A stretch of DNA of 64,000 bases, taken from positions 597,515 to 661,514 of the forward strand of contig KB722736.1 in the NCBI GenBank assembly GCA_000349905.1, written 5' to 3'. Made by a program: the position numbers and the translations under genes. Source of the DNA: Volvariella volvacea V23 (taxonomy: Eukaryota > Basidiomycota > Agaricomycetes > Agaricales > Pluteaceae). Position 1 is the first letter of the stretch; every line of letters begins with the position of its first letter. Under the pieces are notes generated by a model. That model searched no databases and was not told the origin of the DNA. It saw only the letters and a list, made by a program, of their open reading frames with translations. Positions 34,497 to 46,901 of the stretch are shown here, piece after piece.

Positions 34497-35549
34497 ATGT
34501 CGACTACACTCTTCACTCAAGACTCTGAACCCCTTGATCTCTATGAAATTGCCCTCCTGCTCAACTATGAGAGAGCGTCTACAGAACCTCGCTTCCGTCA
34601 CGCCAAGCTGTGCGAAGTCGCCAACGAGGAAGTCAACTTCCAGACCATTGCACTCAAACATGATGTCTGGGATCGTCGACCTGCAGCTAAAACAGGCTTC
34701 GTTTTCGACATAAGTCCTCCTAAAGGAACTTCTAGTACAAGCACAGGCAAAGGCAAACAAAGGGAGCCGTCCAACGCTGGCGTCGATGACGGCGCCGAGC
34801 CAGATCTCCCGTCCAACATGCTCCCGAACCCCGTCCCATTACAGCTTCAATTCTACAGCCGGAAAAAGCTGGAGACTATCTACTGGCAAGCCAGGGGACA
34901 CGACGGCTGCTTCGTCTGCATCTCACTCCTGCAAGCCTTCTTCGACCTTTATTCCTCGGACACCCCCCTCCGCGTCCGTACATTGAATGACGACTATGTC
35001 ACCAAGACTTCTACACGGGCTATATTAGAGATGGATTTCATAGGGCCGAAGTCGATGACGCTAGTCGCGTTGTTCCCCACGAACCAAGTTTTGACGACCG
35101 GAGAAAGCTCGAGCATGCCGCATTCCGTGATGGTATTCGGTCGTTCGAAGGAGGGGAATATTGAGACTGTGCTTGATATGGCGTCAATGCAGTTTGGTGA
35201 TCACGGCCGTGGGCTAAACGGGCGGAGCACCTTTGTATTGGAGTCTTTGGACGCGTGGTATGACCGCGTCGAGAAAGTCGCTTATAGCGCTGACACGGAG
35301 AATGGGAAAACGTCTGCACGTATTCAGGGGACCCCGAATCCTGCGTGGTTGGAACGCATTGCGAGGAGGGTGAAAGAGCGTTGGGAGAAGAGGGAAACTG
35401 AGCCGTGGTGCGGCCATTGCGGGTTACCAAATAGCTTGAAGGAGATGAAGAAATGTTCGAATTGTCAGAAGGCGTGGTATTGCGATGATGTACACCAGAA
35501 GGCAGCGTGGCCGCTTCACAAGAGGTTTTGTTCGAAAGGCCTAATCTAG
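34497..35549 (+). CDS. MYND zinc-finger protein
   Basis: A single exon encodes 350 aa. The ATG at 34497 (MSTTLFTQD) was chosen; an upstream in-frame TTG is not credible. The C-terminus is a MYND finger: CGHCGLPNSLKEMKKCSNCQ, then AWYCDDVHQKAAWPLHKRFC, with the expected Cys/His spacing. MYND domains bind proline-rich partners and often recruit chromatin or signalling factors. The remaining 300 residues have no domain I recognise. They include a low-complexity segment (TSSTSTGKGKQREPS) at about 85-105. It is divergent from A4 across 1.7 kb and unrelated to the kinase family. Confidence 0.85.
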   Translation: MSTTLFTQDSEPLDLYEIALLLNYERASTEPRFRHAKLCEVANEEVNFQTIALKHDVWDRRPAAKTGFVFDISPPKGTSSTSTGKGKQREPSNAGVDDGAEPDLPSNMLPNPVPLQLQFYSRKKLETIYWQARGHDGCFVCISLLQAFFDLYSSDTPLRVRTLNDDYVTKTSTRAILEMDFIGPKSMTLVALFPTNQVLTTGESSSMPHSVMVFGRSKEGNIETVLDMASMQFGDHGRGLNGRSTFVLESLDAWYDRVEKVAYSADTENGKTSARIQGTPNPAWLERIARRVKERWEKRETEPWCGHCGLPNSLKEMKKCSNCQKAWYCDDVHQKAAWPLHKRFCSKGLI

Positions 35550-35736
35550 TAGGGTGGCGAGTCAGGGTCTCAGGAGTATTGTGGAGACGACGTTTTGTGA
35601 CATGTAGGTTAACTAGCTAGGACTCTTGTTGTATCTTGTATGTTGTAGTATTTGAATCCGCCAGTGCCAACTACGTGACGACGAAGGACGATGATGTCTG
35701 TTGCCCAATTAGTAACGAATCGGGTGGAAAGATATA

Positions 35737-37742
<2,006 letters not shown>

Positions 37743-38529
37743 AATTGCGTGAACTGAGGATTGGTGAAGGAATAGCGACAATTTTAACGCTCAGCGACAA
37801 CTCTGCTCTCGACTGTCTGGCTGTTCGACGCTCTATCAATGGCCTTGGCCAGGACAAAGCCCAAAGGTTTGCACTCGGTGAATTCCATGACTGCCGGGTC
37901 ACATGACCTCTCTTGCAGGCGCCTCACTGCCAACACCCACACTTGAAGATAGAACAAGGTGCTCAGGTGAGTGCAGAGACCTCCGACGGAAGCATAGTAC
38001 CCGGGCTATGGAGACTTGTCTGGGCGTAAATACCTTGGTAACCAGCTCGCATCAGAGGTGCCTATCCGTGTCAATACCGCATCCGCAGGGGTTTCTATGC
38101 CCAGTCTGCGCACTAATTAAAGGGTGCAGTACATCGGCTACATTGCGCGCCGTTTGGGCATTGTGAATGGTTTTGTGAGAAGCTTCAAAGCAGAAATCAC
38201 CTTCTCTACCACCTAAACGCAGTGAATGACAAGCTATGCCAAGTCACTATATGCATAGCTTAATGGTGTGTGCTTCTCTTCCCTGTCAAACATGGTCTCC
38301 AAATACATGCGAGGCTGACTTGGTCTTATACCTTCTCATATCAACCCCAGAGGAGAAAGTCTCGGCATCGCACTGCCCGTTAACCACGCATAGTTTTTAA
38401 TTGATGACCTCTGAAAGTCGTTGCTATCATCGGTCGATGTGGACCTGTGTGAGTATGTAATTCGTCTAGTTAAAAATGCAATCGACAAATAACTTTCGTC
38501 ACTTTCGTAATTGCTTTTCACATTGACTG
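37743..38529. other. Intergenic region, no gene seen
   Basis: About 790 bp upstream of the MYST gene. A few short frames have no domain or splice support. The MYST promoter should lie at its left end. Confidence 0.4.
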
Positions 38530-38989
38530 GTGTTACTCAAGAGCGCACCCTCATCCTGCGTTCCACAAACAAAGCTATCACCAATTGCATGTCTACAGTG
38601 CTTGCGGCGACAATGCCCAACCACTGAGCTACCACTAACAGCCGATCCACCATCCAGAAATAACTTTCACGAGCTGTATGGAAGAACTCGCAACCTTGGC
38701 CAGCTCGATAGGCCATCTCGACCACCATTTGACAATCGTGATAACTCAGGCTATCACTACACAAAATCCTCACTTGGATCGGAACAAGAGACTTTCTTAC
38801 ACCTACCTGCACATGTACCCTCTCCAACCCATGTCGGGACAAGAGCAAGTTCATCCCGACCCGAACGGCAACTCTGCACCTTACGCTCCATTTGACAGTA
38901 CTACTGTCCAAATCGAGAGTGCTGCCAATCTGCCGGTTTTACCGGCCCAATCCATTTCGCAATACCCACCGCCGTCTGATAGTGCATAA
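38530..38989 (+). pseudogene. Possible degenerate PPxY-family member
   Basis: Two overlapping frames together resemble the hydrophilic tails of the genes at 40371 and 41966. The downstream frame ends SISQYPPPSDSA, comparable to the proline-rich ends PPPYSAISS and PPPSYSTP. No signal-peptide exon or transmembrane exon could be found upstream, and the frame changes near 38820. The 3' flank (39000-39030) shares a short AT-rich stretch with that of the 40371 gene. It may be an eroded first copy of the tandem array. Confidence 0.3.
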
Positions 38990-40370
38990 CATTTACGGTT
39001 AATCAAACTCTCACCTACTATATTACTTTAAATCCCCGTTTCGGATATCACATATCCTACAGCAACAACTTCAGCCTCAGCAGCTCTTAGAAGCCTGCCA
39101 TTTCGGAACAAGGTGAATAGTTATATGTTATGGATTGCATAGGAACGGACTGACAGCCTCCCCACAGGTTATTTCCGAACACCGTGCTTACAACCTGCTT
39201 TGAATAGCACCAATTACCGTTGGTGATACTACAACCAAGGAGAGACTCATTGTTTTGTACCTTACTACATTTATCATTCTCCCTTTTGATATGATGTGTA
39301 TTCGACTCGAACTCTACATATCTGAGAACACACTCCTCCAGCAAGTTTATTTCCATATGCGCCAAGACCTTTGCGCAGCCCCGGCGCATGGACTTGTGCT
39401 GCACTATAAAACAGGAGGTATAGGGTTGGCCACTTGCCTGTTTATTCGGACTCCAACACCTTATGGACGCATGAGGAGCCGCTTGCAATGGACCAACTGC
39501 ATTCTGAGTAGTCTACAGCAGATGGAGCTGTGATAAGTTTTCAAGTTGCTGCTGAGTGGTGCGTACTTCTTTGCTGTCAAACAAATGTAGACTCACTTGA
39601 CGCCTCACATCAGGCAATGCTGTCGGCAGTGGTGCATATGACCGCACGCTGCACAGATACTATGAGAACGGACTATACAAATGAGTGCATATCGTCCTAT
39701 CCAGCCTTACAATAGCCGCTCAACGACCTTGGCACTGCAAAACGGTTCCCCTGAAGAGTCAGCACATGGCGCGGCATCTAATCTTACCGGCGGCATCTGG
39801 CCAATGCCGTGAATACCGGACCACATGACACTGCCCACAAACTCTTGGCTTCAACACGACGGCAGATCACTCGAGTCTGTGTAGCGACATCTTCCCCGAT
39901 CCCGAAAATGCACTCAAAACCGTATTTTGAATGCTGCGATGCAGGTATAATGACGGCAGTAATATCTCAGACCCTAGGTTGTCAGTACCAAGAACATCAC
40001 AGGACCTTGCACTCGCGAGGAGGCTGCAAAGCAAGCTCAACACTTTTCCGAGGTGCCCCTTGGAACCCTCTGTACTGCTGGATATGTCCGATATTTTGCC
40101 CCATGCCGATCCGGACTCTGATAAAGGCACAGGGAGACCTAAAAGGGAAGGGTAAAAAGTCCAATGCTGTGCCACTAAACCCGCATGGTTCTAGGTTGAT
40201 GACACATTGGAGCTAACACTCATGTCGGTCAATGTGGACCTTGTAGGGCATTTGACGGCCTATAAAATTCTGCCGTCGCGAGCGGTATTCTTCTCATTTT
40301 TACCTGCCCCATATTGCAAGATCTTGTAAGGAGCACACATTTGTTGCACCCTTGCTGCCAATCATTGCAT
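38990..40370. other. Intergenic region with duplicated segment
   Basis: No gene is supported over 1.4 kb. The stretch 39791-39831 is nearly identical to 41353-41393, each about 600 bp before a PPxY-family start, which marks the boundary of a tandem duplication. Frames at 39087-39488 and 39809-40216 are not conserved between copies. Confidence 0.45.
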
Positions 40371-41010
40371 ATGTTGAATGTAGCCGTTATCTTAACTTGG
40401 GGAGCTTCACTTGCTACCGCTAGTTACGTGGGTTGTTCTGACAGGTATGTAAGTCTCGTCGTAATTCTTCAATAATCTGCCATGCTAAATGATCTGTTAC
40501 TCGTTTGAATTTTGCTCTTTTCTATATTACAGTTCTGGTAACGCAGTGTCCTGTGGCTTTCTCAATGACTCAGGCACCTCCTCAACAAATGGGATTGTAA
40601 TTGGCTCTGGTGCGTATCCTTTCCCCTTTTTGTTATCGATCTGAGTTCATCCAACTTATCCATTTATTCAACGCTACTACAACGCACGAAATCCAGTGTT
40701 AGCCTTATTCGTTATCTTGTTTGGACTGGCATTCAAAGCATTTCGTGGAAAATCATCTCGCACAACTCCTCAACGCCCCCTGGCAGCCAGACATGACAAC
40801 ATGCATCAACCCCCTCAGCGGGCCCACCTCCGTCAAGTGCCGGTGACAACCCAGCCAACATTTGATAATCCATATACTCACCACCATTTAAACTCCTCTT
40901 ATCCACCTCAGAATGAATCCTCGGTTCCTGCATTTCCTCCACCAACCTATCCTGGAGGGGGTACTGATCCATCGGGTTCCCCTCCCCCTTATAGCGCCAT
41001 TAGCTCCTAG
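40371..41010 (+). CDS. Single-pass membrane protein with PPxY tail, copy 1
   Basis: Three exons (40371-40444, 40533-40609, 40697-41010) give 154 aa. The N-terminus MLNVAVILTWGASLATASY looks like a signal peptide. A short ectodomain with two cysteines follows (GCSDSSGNAVSCGFLNDSG), then a transmembrane helix (IVIGSVLALFVILFGLAFKA) and a basic stop-transfer (FRGKSSR). The cytoplasmic tail is Pro/Ser-rich and carries PPTY and PPPY motifs near its end. PPxY motifs bind WW domains, for example those of NEDD4/Rsp5 ubiquitin ligases. A role as a membrane adaptor for such a ligase is inference. The gene at 41966 is a tandem paralogue. The small size and split frame would make it easy to miss in automated annotation. 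Confidence 0.7.
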
Positions 41011-41965
41011 CCTTGATCATCTAGGCTGCTAATACAGTATTCTGTATATAACCCACTACTATATTGTAATTTATTACGACATACAGACGCTAATGCTCAG
41101 TTGACAGTAATTCCAGCATGAATCGCCCATAAGTAGCTGGGTGTACTTGCCCCGTCAAAAGCTGTTGCACTTCACCATTTTGCCCTCATTGCATGCAGAC
41201 CTTGATGTGCACCTTCTAAGATTCAGCGAATGCTTCTGCGCAGCACTAGTGCTACCTCCAGAGATAATCCATTTAGAGAAACCAGTGCATATGATTGTGT
41301 CGCACAGCTGCCTATCCGACCCTACGATACAACAATACTTACCTTCTCCCGGCGGCATCAGGCAATCTCCGTGAACACCGGACCACATGACTCCACAAAT
41401 TCTTGGTCCTGCGGCTGGACCAAGTGGTTACACTGAGGGAAACGGCATTATGCAGGTACACCTGCTTCGTTCAGCAAGATGCAGCGACCTTTTGATAGAG
41501 AGACATCCCCAGGTAGGTTTGTACAAGGTTTTCCATGACTCGGATGTGATTCAATCAAATCCTGACAAGTTCCCAATGTTAACCTTGTCATTTAATTCAA
41601 TGCTAAATGGTTCAGCTGGGATTCTGTGCCCAAAGCGATGGAATTCTTGCTTGGCCTGTTGTATAGTATTCGGTATGTATCAGGTACCACCTAGAAAAGT
41701 GTTTGCCAAGCCTTCAATGCTGGGTATGTTGTCTATGATCCCTCTCATGTCCACCACTGATTGTGGTCCTGATATAGACTCCGAATGGGGAAAAATGATA
41801 AGCCTAGGCTATGCAATGCCGTCAAGCTCGCGTGGTTGAAAATCTGGGGAGGTATTTCTACGGGTTATAAAAGTCTTGTGATTAACAACTACCCCTCTAT
41901 TCATCCTCGAGTTGACCAGGAGCATAATCATCAAGTATCCGACCGCAGCCCTACTGTTCATTCAT
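41011..41965. other. Spacer between tandem PPxY genes
   Basis: This 955-bp stretch corresponds to the upstream part of the duplicated unit. It contains 41353-41393, which matches 39791-39831. Reading frames in it (41387-41839) are not conserved with the other copy, so no gene is called. Confidence 0.45.
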
Positions 41966-42561
41966 ATGCTGAATGTAGCCATCCTCCTGACGTGGGGGGC
42001 ACCTGCTGCTGCTGCTTGCACAAAGTAAACGTTCCCTTCCGCACCTGTGCAAATTTGCTCGCTATGTCTTCGGATTTCACTTATTACGGTTCTATAGGTG
42101 GAACAACAACAGAGAATGCCCCGATACAGGAGCGATAATAGGTCCTGCTATTGCTATATGTAAGTGTCCTCACAACTTCAAACTATCAACAAGGCAATTT
42201 ACCTTTGCTCCCCACGCCCATGCATTTAGTCATAGTTATATGTATATGTGGGGCAGTATTTCAAGCTTCTCAACATCGCTCGGAGCAAGAATCAGTGGGC
42301 ACCCCAGCAAGGCCAACACGTAGCAGTGCCATGCACGGACTCAACCAGCGAGCTAACAGCGTTCGTCGACCTGGAGCGTCACACCCCCCGACATCGGATG
42401 CTCTGTATACCCAGCATCACACATTGCCCCCATATTCTCCCCCGGCGGGATCTCTACAATCACCAGCTCTCGCACTGCCAGAGCGGTGTTTGTCTCATCC
42501 CACTCATCATGGAGATGGTGCTCGTCCATCAACTCCTCCGCCATCATATAGTACCCCCTGA
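41966..42561 (+). CDS. Single-pass membrane protein with PPxY tail, copy 2
   Basis: Exons 41966-42024, 42098-42159 and 42230-42561 give 150 aa; an alternative in-phase acceptor at 42236 removes two residues. The signal peptide MLNVAILLTWGAPAAAA is close to that of copy 1. The very short ectodomain (CTKWNNNRECPDTG) again has two cysteines. The membrane helix is AIIGPAIAIFIVICICGAVF. The tail is Pro/Ser/His-rich and ends with a PPSY motif (TPPPSYSTP). The intron positions and phases equal those of copy 1 although the tails have diverged strongly, so the membrane anchor and the terminal WW-binding motif seem to be the conserved features. Confidence 0.7.
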
Positions 42562-44344
42562 ACTTAATCATCTAGGATGGCATTCTTGTAATATTTGTAT
42601 AAGATCCAAAGTTATTGAGTAATACTGCTTGTTACCAGACATCAAGAATTAAGCATACGCCTTGGAGCAATATGCATACCCACAGAATCCCTCATTTGAA
42701 CAACGAATGTTATTGTAAACCCTAGTAAGCGTGACGTTCAACAACTTTACCGCCAATTTGATTACTTGAATGATTTACTCGCAGCCGAAGGAGACACTAT
42801 CCAAATCTCTAGTTCCAGTGTCACTTCTATTGCACATTGCACTACTTCACTTGAACTGCGTCTATAAGTTCCAAAATGGCACTTCTACATTGTCTTTTAT
42901 ACTCTCCCCCTCTAAACCGTCTTCAACTCCTTGTAATGTACAAAATATAGTCCATGCATATTGCCTTCGTTTTACCACTGCCCAGGTAGTTGCATCATTC
43001 TACCCAACCTACAACAAATACAATATGTGAAATCATGCACTTCGTATGGCACCAATATACCTGGTACTTGGACGTAAAGAGGGATATACGCAGTGAAAAA
43101 TATTTCTGCATTGTGGATTGGCCCTGCAGCCTTGATTACTATCTGCAAATTTTTAAGGGCAGGTAAGAGATGGGCCATGTAGTGCAGATTCTTTTGGTGT
43201 CATATCCAGAAAATAATGGGATGACGATAGGGACAAGAGAGATGGCAATGGTACGGATGCAAGGAATATAAACTTCAACAACATTGCAAACCATCAAAAT
43301 ATGAGGACTTGACTATTCTGGGACTGTTTTTCCTTTGGAAGGCCAAGTGTGAGTGTTTAGAAGATGAAAAACAACATCCAGGTACAGTCATCAACAATTT
43401 CCAACAACTTGCAATCCCAGAATATCACAGTTCACATTGTTATTGTCATTGCTGACACAGTGCTCTATTGCATCCTTCACATAGGCATAGGCAAACAGCT
43501 TGTGCCAAATCAATGCATCACCTTCACCATGAACTTCTACCTGCTGTTGAATTTGAACTTAATCAGCAAATGCTTGGTCCTTGGCAGCAGCATTCTTGAG
43601 TTCAAAGTAAGGCTCCAATCATATACTCTGTTTACTGCATATATACAGTAAAATCTGTATATACATCTTTATATGTATACACCTCCACCAGAAGATGCAA
43701 CTATATGGTAAGAATATATATACCAGAAGGAAACCAGTTGAAAGTCCTCAGCTTCAACTTGGTCTAAACTCCTGAGTTCCACCATCTCATCTACCACTTC
43801 AATGCCAATAACCCTCAAGGTTACTAAACCACTTGGTGAGTAATGCATTGTAAATATCTTTTTCTCTCCTATCCCTTGTGTTGAGAAATGGTGTGCCTAC
43901 AGACCATGGGTTACTCCTTGCCATTGAGAGGCTTACAAGGAAGTGTTGACAGTTCATTGCTATAGTGCTGGATGGTGAGTATTAATGAGAGGTTGCTAGT
44001 GTAGTCACTAGCACCTGAGATGCTCAAGGCTCCCAGAGGTGTCTGCTGTGAGTGACATCAAGGATTCAATTTCCTTTTCATTTGGCTAGCCTGAGAGCAC
44101 CAGTGGGGGCTTGTGAGTAGCTTGGCAATGTCAGTTGTACTCACTACTCTGAGTCAATTAAAACCAAGCACAGACAATGGCTGCTGAGGTGCACCATCTA
44201 CTGACAACACATTTTCTATCACATCATTCCAGTTAGGGCTCCAGCCCAAAACACATATTGAACAAGCAGGGACACAGGTGTTTCCTCCAGGATAACCTTC
44301 CCCTGACTGCATTGCAAGAATTTGTAGAGAGTGGCCCAGGGGTG
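42562..44344. other. CpG-poor AT-rich region, no gene
   Basis: After the second PPxY gene the sequence becomes AT-rich and strikingly poor in CpG from about 43.3 kb. A small hairpin (ATATACAG/CTGTATAT, 43641-43662) is present. Reading frames are short and without features. It looks like old transposon-derived DNA with cytosine loss. Confidence 0.45.
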
Positions 44345-45459
44345 TGTCACGGTTTTCTACATGTGACAGCATTCACATTATTATTTCTCCTTCATTATCA
44401 TGTATTATTCTAGTAACCCTCAGGTGCTAACACCCTTGAGCAGCTATTGTGGGCACCTATACCTCAGCACTTGTCTAAGATGCCTATTTTCATTATATAA
44501 TCATTATTAGTAATACCTTTCTATGCCAAGACTTCTCTAGAACTTTTCAGAAGGTTATAGAACATCCCAGAACCTTAGAGTCATATTACATCATGACTGA
44601 GTCATATGTACAGCCTCATAGAATGTCATAAAACACTGTAGAATAGAGGAACTTATGCCATTAGTCACTTAGATAAACACATAATTCAAATAGCTGATAA
44701 ATCTGTTGTCAGTCATTTATATTGTACAAATAGTTATATACAGTCTTGTAGATATATAAGACCTGTACTTCTGAGTATCACTTGTTGAGAAAAAAGCGAA
44801 TACTCAGATTCTATTCCCAAGTGAAAAATAGTAAGTAAAGGGTGTAAGTAAAGAGACTAGCTTGTAGTCACTTACCTATTCCCAAGTGAAGAATCTTTAA
44901 AGCTGGAGAATAGGTGGTGAGAGCAGTACAGTATATATACTACTTGAAGATAAATAAAGATAAATAAAGAGATATAATCTCTCTGGTGGAGAGAAGTGGA
45001 GGGAGGTAAAAATGAAAGTATCCAAGTGAGAGTCCTGAGTGAAGAGTATAGTGCACAGACCAGAGAACACATAAGCTAGGTTGGCATGTACATGTAAGCT
45101 TGGGTCATGTGCAGTCAGTGCAGGAGTGAACAGAGTCATATGAAGTCATAGATGATCTTCTAACTCATGACTCAACATATGCTTGTCTAGAACAAGATCA
45201 AGTCATTGGATGTAATAAAGAATCAAAGAGTATACCATATGTAGAAAACAGAGATAGATAAAGTGAGAATGGGCATCATGGATGAGGGTATAGGGTACGG
45301 ATGAACAAAAGAATATAAGATAAGAGATTGGGATATAAGGAAAATGAGGTAATATGTATTAGATATCCAAGATATGATAAGGAAAAGAAGATGGTGTAGA
45401 CACTTGGTTGGTGTCTAGTGGTCAGGTGTTTATGTCAAGGGCTCTTACAAGCCCTGACA
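44345..45459. repeat. Left LTR
   Basis: It starts TGTCACGGTTTTCTACATGT and ends AAGGGCTCTTACAAGCCCTG plus ACA. The first ~95 bases and the last ~110 bases are matched in the right copy. An internal short direct repeat (TTCCCAAGTGAA) occurs twice near 44814 and 44878. Confidence 0.7.
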
Positions 45460-45664
45460 TCACTCTTTAAATTAATCAATTTGTTTTTTCTTCACTTTAC
45501 TGCATTATCTGTGCATAAGTAACTGCTTTCTTTGATTCTACTCCTGCTAAAGAACATCTCAGAGGTAAGTACTTGTAACAGAGTAACTTTTTTGCTCCTG
45601 ATTCCCTCTGTGGATACAGGCACTGATGGCATTGTACAGAGTAAAGAGCAGCCCAATTGTCTAA

Positions 45665-46006
45665 TTGTCACGGTTTTCTACATGTGACAGTGTTCACACT
45701 ATTTCTTCCCTTCAATTACCTCATATTCTTCTAGTAACCCTCAAGTGCTAACACCCTTGAGTNNNNNNNNNNNNNNNNNNNNNNNNNNNNNNNNNNNNNN
45801 NNNNNNNNNNNNNNNNNNNNNNNNNNNNNNNNNNNNNNNNNNNNNNNNNNNNNNNNNNNNNNTCCATAGCCTCTAGCGCCTGTAAGGCTGCTGTTCAACA
45901 ATGTATTAGGTATCAAAGATATGATAAGGAAAAGGAGATGGTGTAGACACTTGGTTGGCATCTAGTGGTCAAGTGTTTATGTCAAGGGCTCTTACAAGCC
46001 CTGACA
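45665..46006. repeat. Right LTR, incomplete
   Basis: Both ends match the left LTR, but the middle (roughly 770 bp) is missing or hidden by the N gap. About 40 bases just after the gap (45863-45900) do not match the left LTR, so the gap may hide another insertion or a mis-join. Confidence 0.65.
45763..45862. other. Assembly gap (100 N)
   Basis: Exactly 100 N characters, probably a placeholder of unknown true length, lie inside the right LTR. Any reading frame crossing it is meaningless. Confidence 0.98.
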
Positions 46007-46901
46007 GTTGTTGAGTATACATATTTAGCAGACTTTAATCTCCTTCATGATGCTCAGCAAAATATCCATGAGAAGAAATGGGCAAATCCTATCTCATGCT
46101 ATCTCATACACCAATACTTCAAGCAAGGGCATGCTTGTGAAGAAATCACTTAGTTGAATATTGAGATTTACAGATTGGTAACATGGATACATGACAAAAT
46201 AAAAGAGTTTACTTACAAAGAGCACCAACTCCAGGAAACAAGTCTAGACTCAGAACCTACACACCAGATATCATTATATAGTGAGGAACAGAGGTCAAAC
46301 TCAGTGCATATGAAGTGCTTGCAAAAACTCACTGCATCCTGAGTTCTCAGGTTTAGTTATCCCAGGTGACTCCATTTCAGCAAAGCAGTGCAACAGCAAC
46401 TCCAATGCTGGGCAGCCTATCATGTCTGGCTCCCCTCCAGCAACATAACTGTTGGATGACTGTGCTCTTGTCAGGCCTATCTCCAGCAATCCAGACTTGG
46501 CAACCCCACTCACACACAACCCTCAACCCACACTGGCTAGGAGCTACCCAAATCTGTCTGGAGGGGGCAACACTGCACCCACGAAAGGCTGTGCTGAGGG
46601 GGAGACGGAGCCTAATAGGCATAAGGGCAAGAAGATGCGTGAGGTGGGTGTCAGTGATGACCACAAGGATGAGGATGAAGAAGGCATCATTGCAGGGGAT
46701 ATGGCTGCACAAGTGCTTGACATTGCAAATGATTAACACTTAGCACTGTTGTAGATCTTAAATGCATTTTTCCTGATTTTTTTGCAAATGGGGCCTAAGT
46801 TAGACCTGTCACCTGGCCCATGTGACAGGTCTAATTAGACCGTGGAAATGGGCTTGGCGGGTGCCTCTCCACCCGCTAATACTGCTAGACTCTCCAGATG
46901 A
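46007..46901. other. Transposon-like decayed sequence
   Basis: CpG-poor sequence continues after the LTR element. A hydrophilic frame at 46452-46736 (GKKMREVGVSDDHKDEDEEG) extends upstream only through an in-frame TAA near 46447, so it looks like the remnant of a transposon gene. An inverted repeat at 46800-46834 closes the region. Confidence 0.4.
46800..46841. repeat. Inverted repeat with nested palindrome
   Basis: TTAGACCTGTCAC and GTGACAGGTCTAA form a perfect 13-bp stem around a 9-base loop. The right arm overlaps a 14-bp perfect palindrome, GGTCTAATTAGACC. It lies at the border between CpG-poor and normal sequence and could be a transposon terminus. Confidence 0.7.

Larger units (their letters stand above)
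44345..46006. mobile_element. Short LTR element (TRIM-like) with assembly gap
   Basis: Two direct repeats begin TGTCACGG and end CCCTGACA, so each has the 5'-TGTCA...TGACA-3' inverted termini typical of LTRs. The left one spans 44345-45459 (1115 bp) and contains a TATATAAG promoter-like motif near 44752. The right one spans 45665-46006 and is interrupted by 100 N (45763-45862). Only 205 bp lie between them and no coding region is present, which fits a terminal-repeat retrotransposon in miniature or a deleted element. No target-site duplication was found (flanks GGGTG and GTTGT) and no clear primer-binding site. Confidence 0.65.

Noticed and set aside
46452..46736. Intact hydrophilic gene
   Set aside because: An in-frame TAA interrupts it just upstream and the surroundings are CpG-poor transposon-like DNA; treated as a decayed element.
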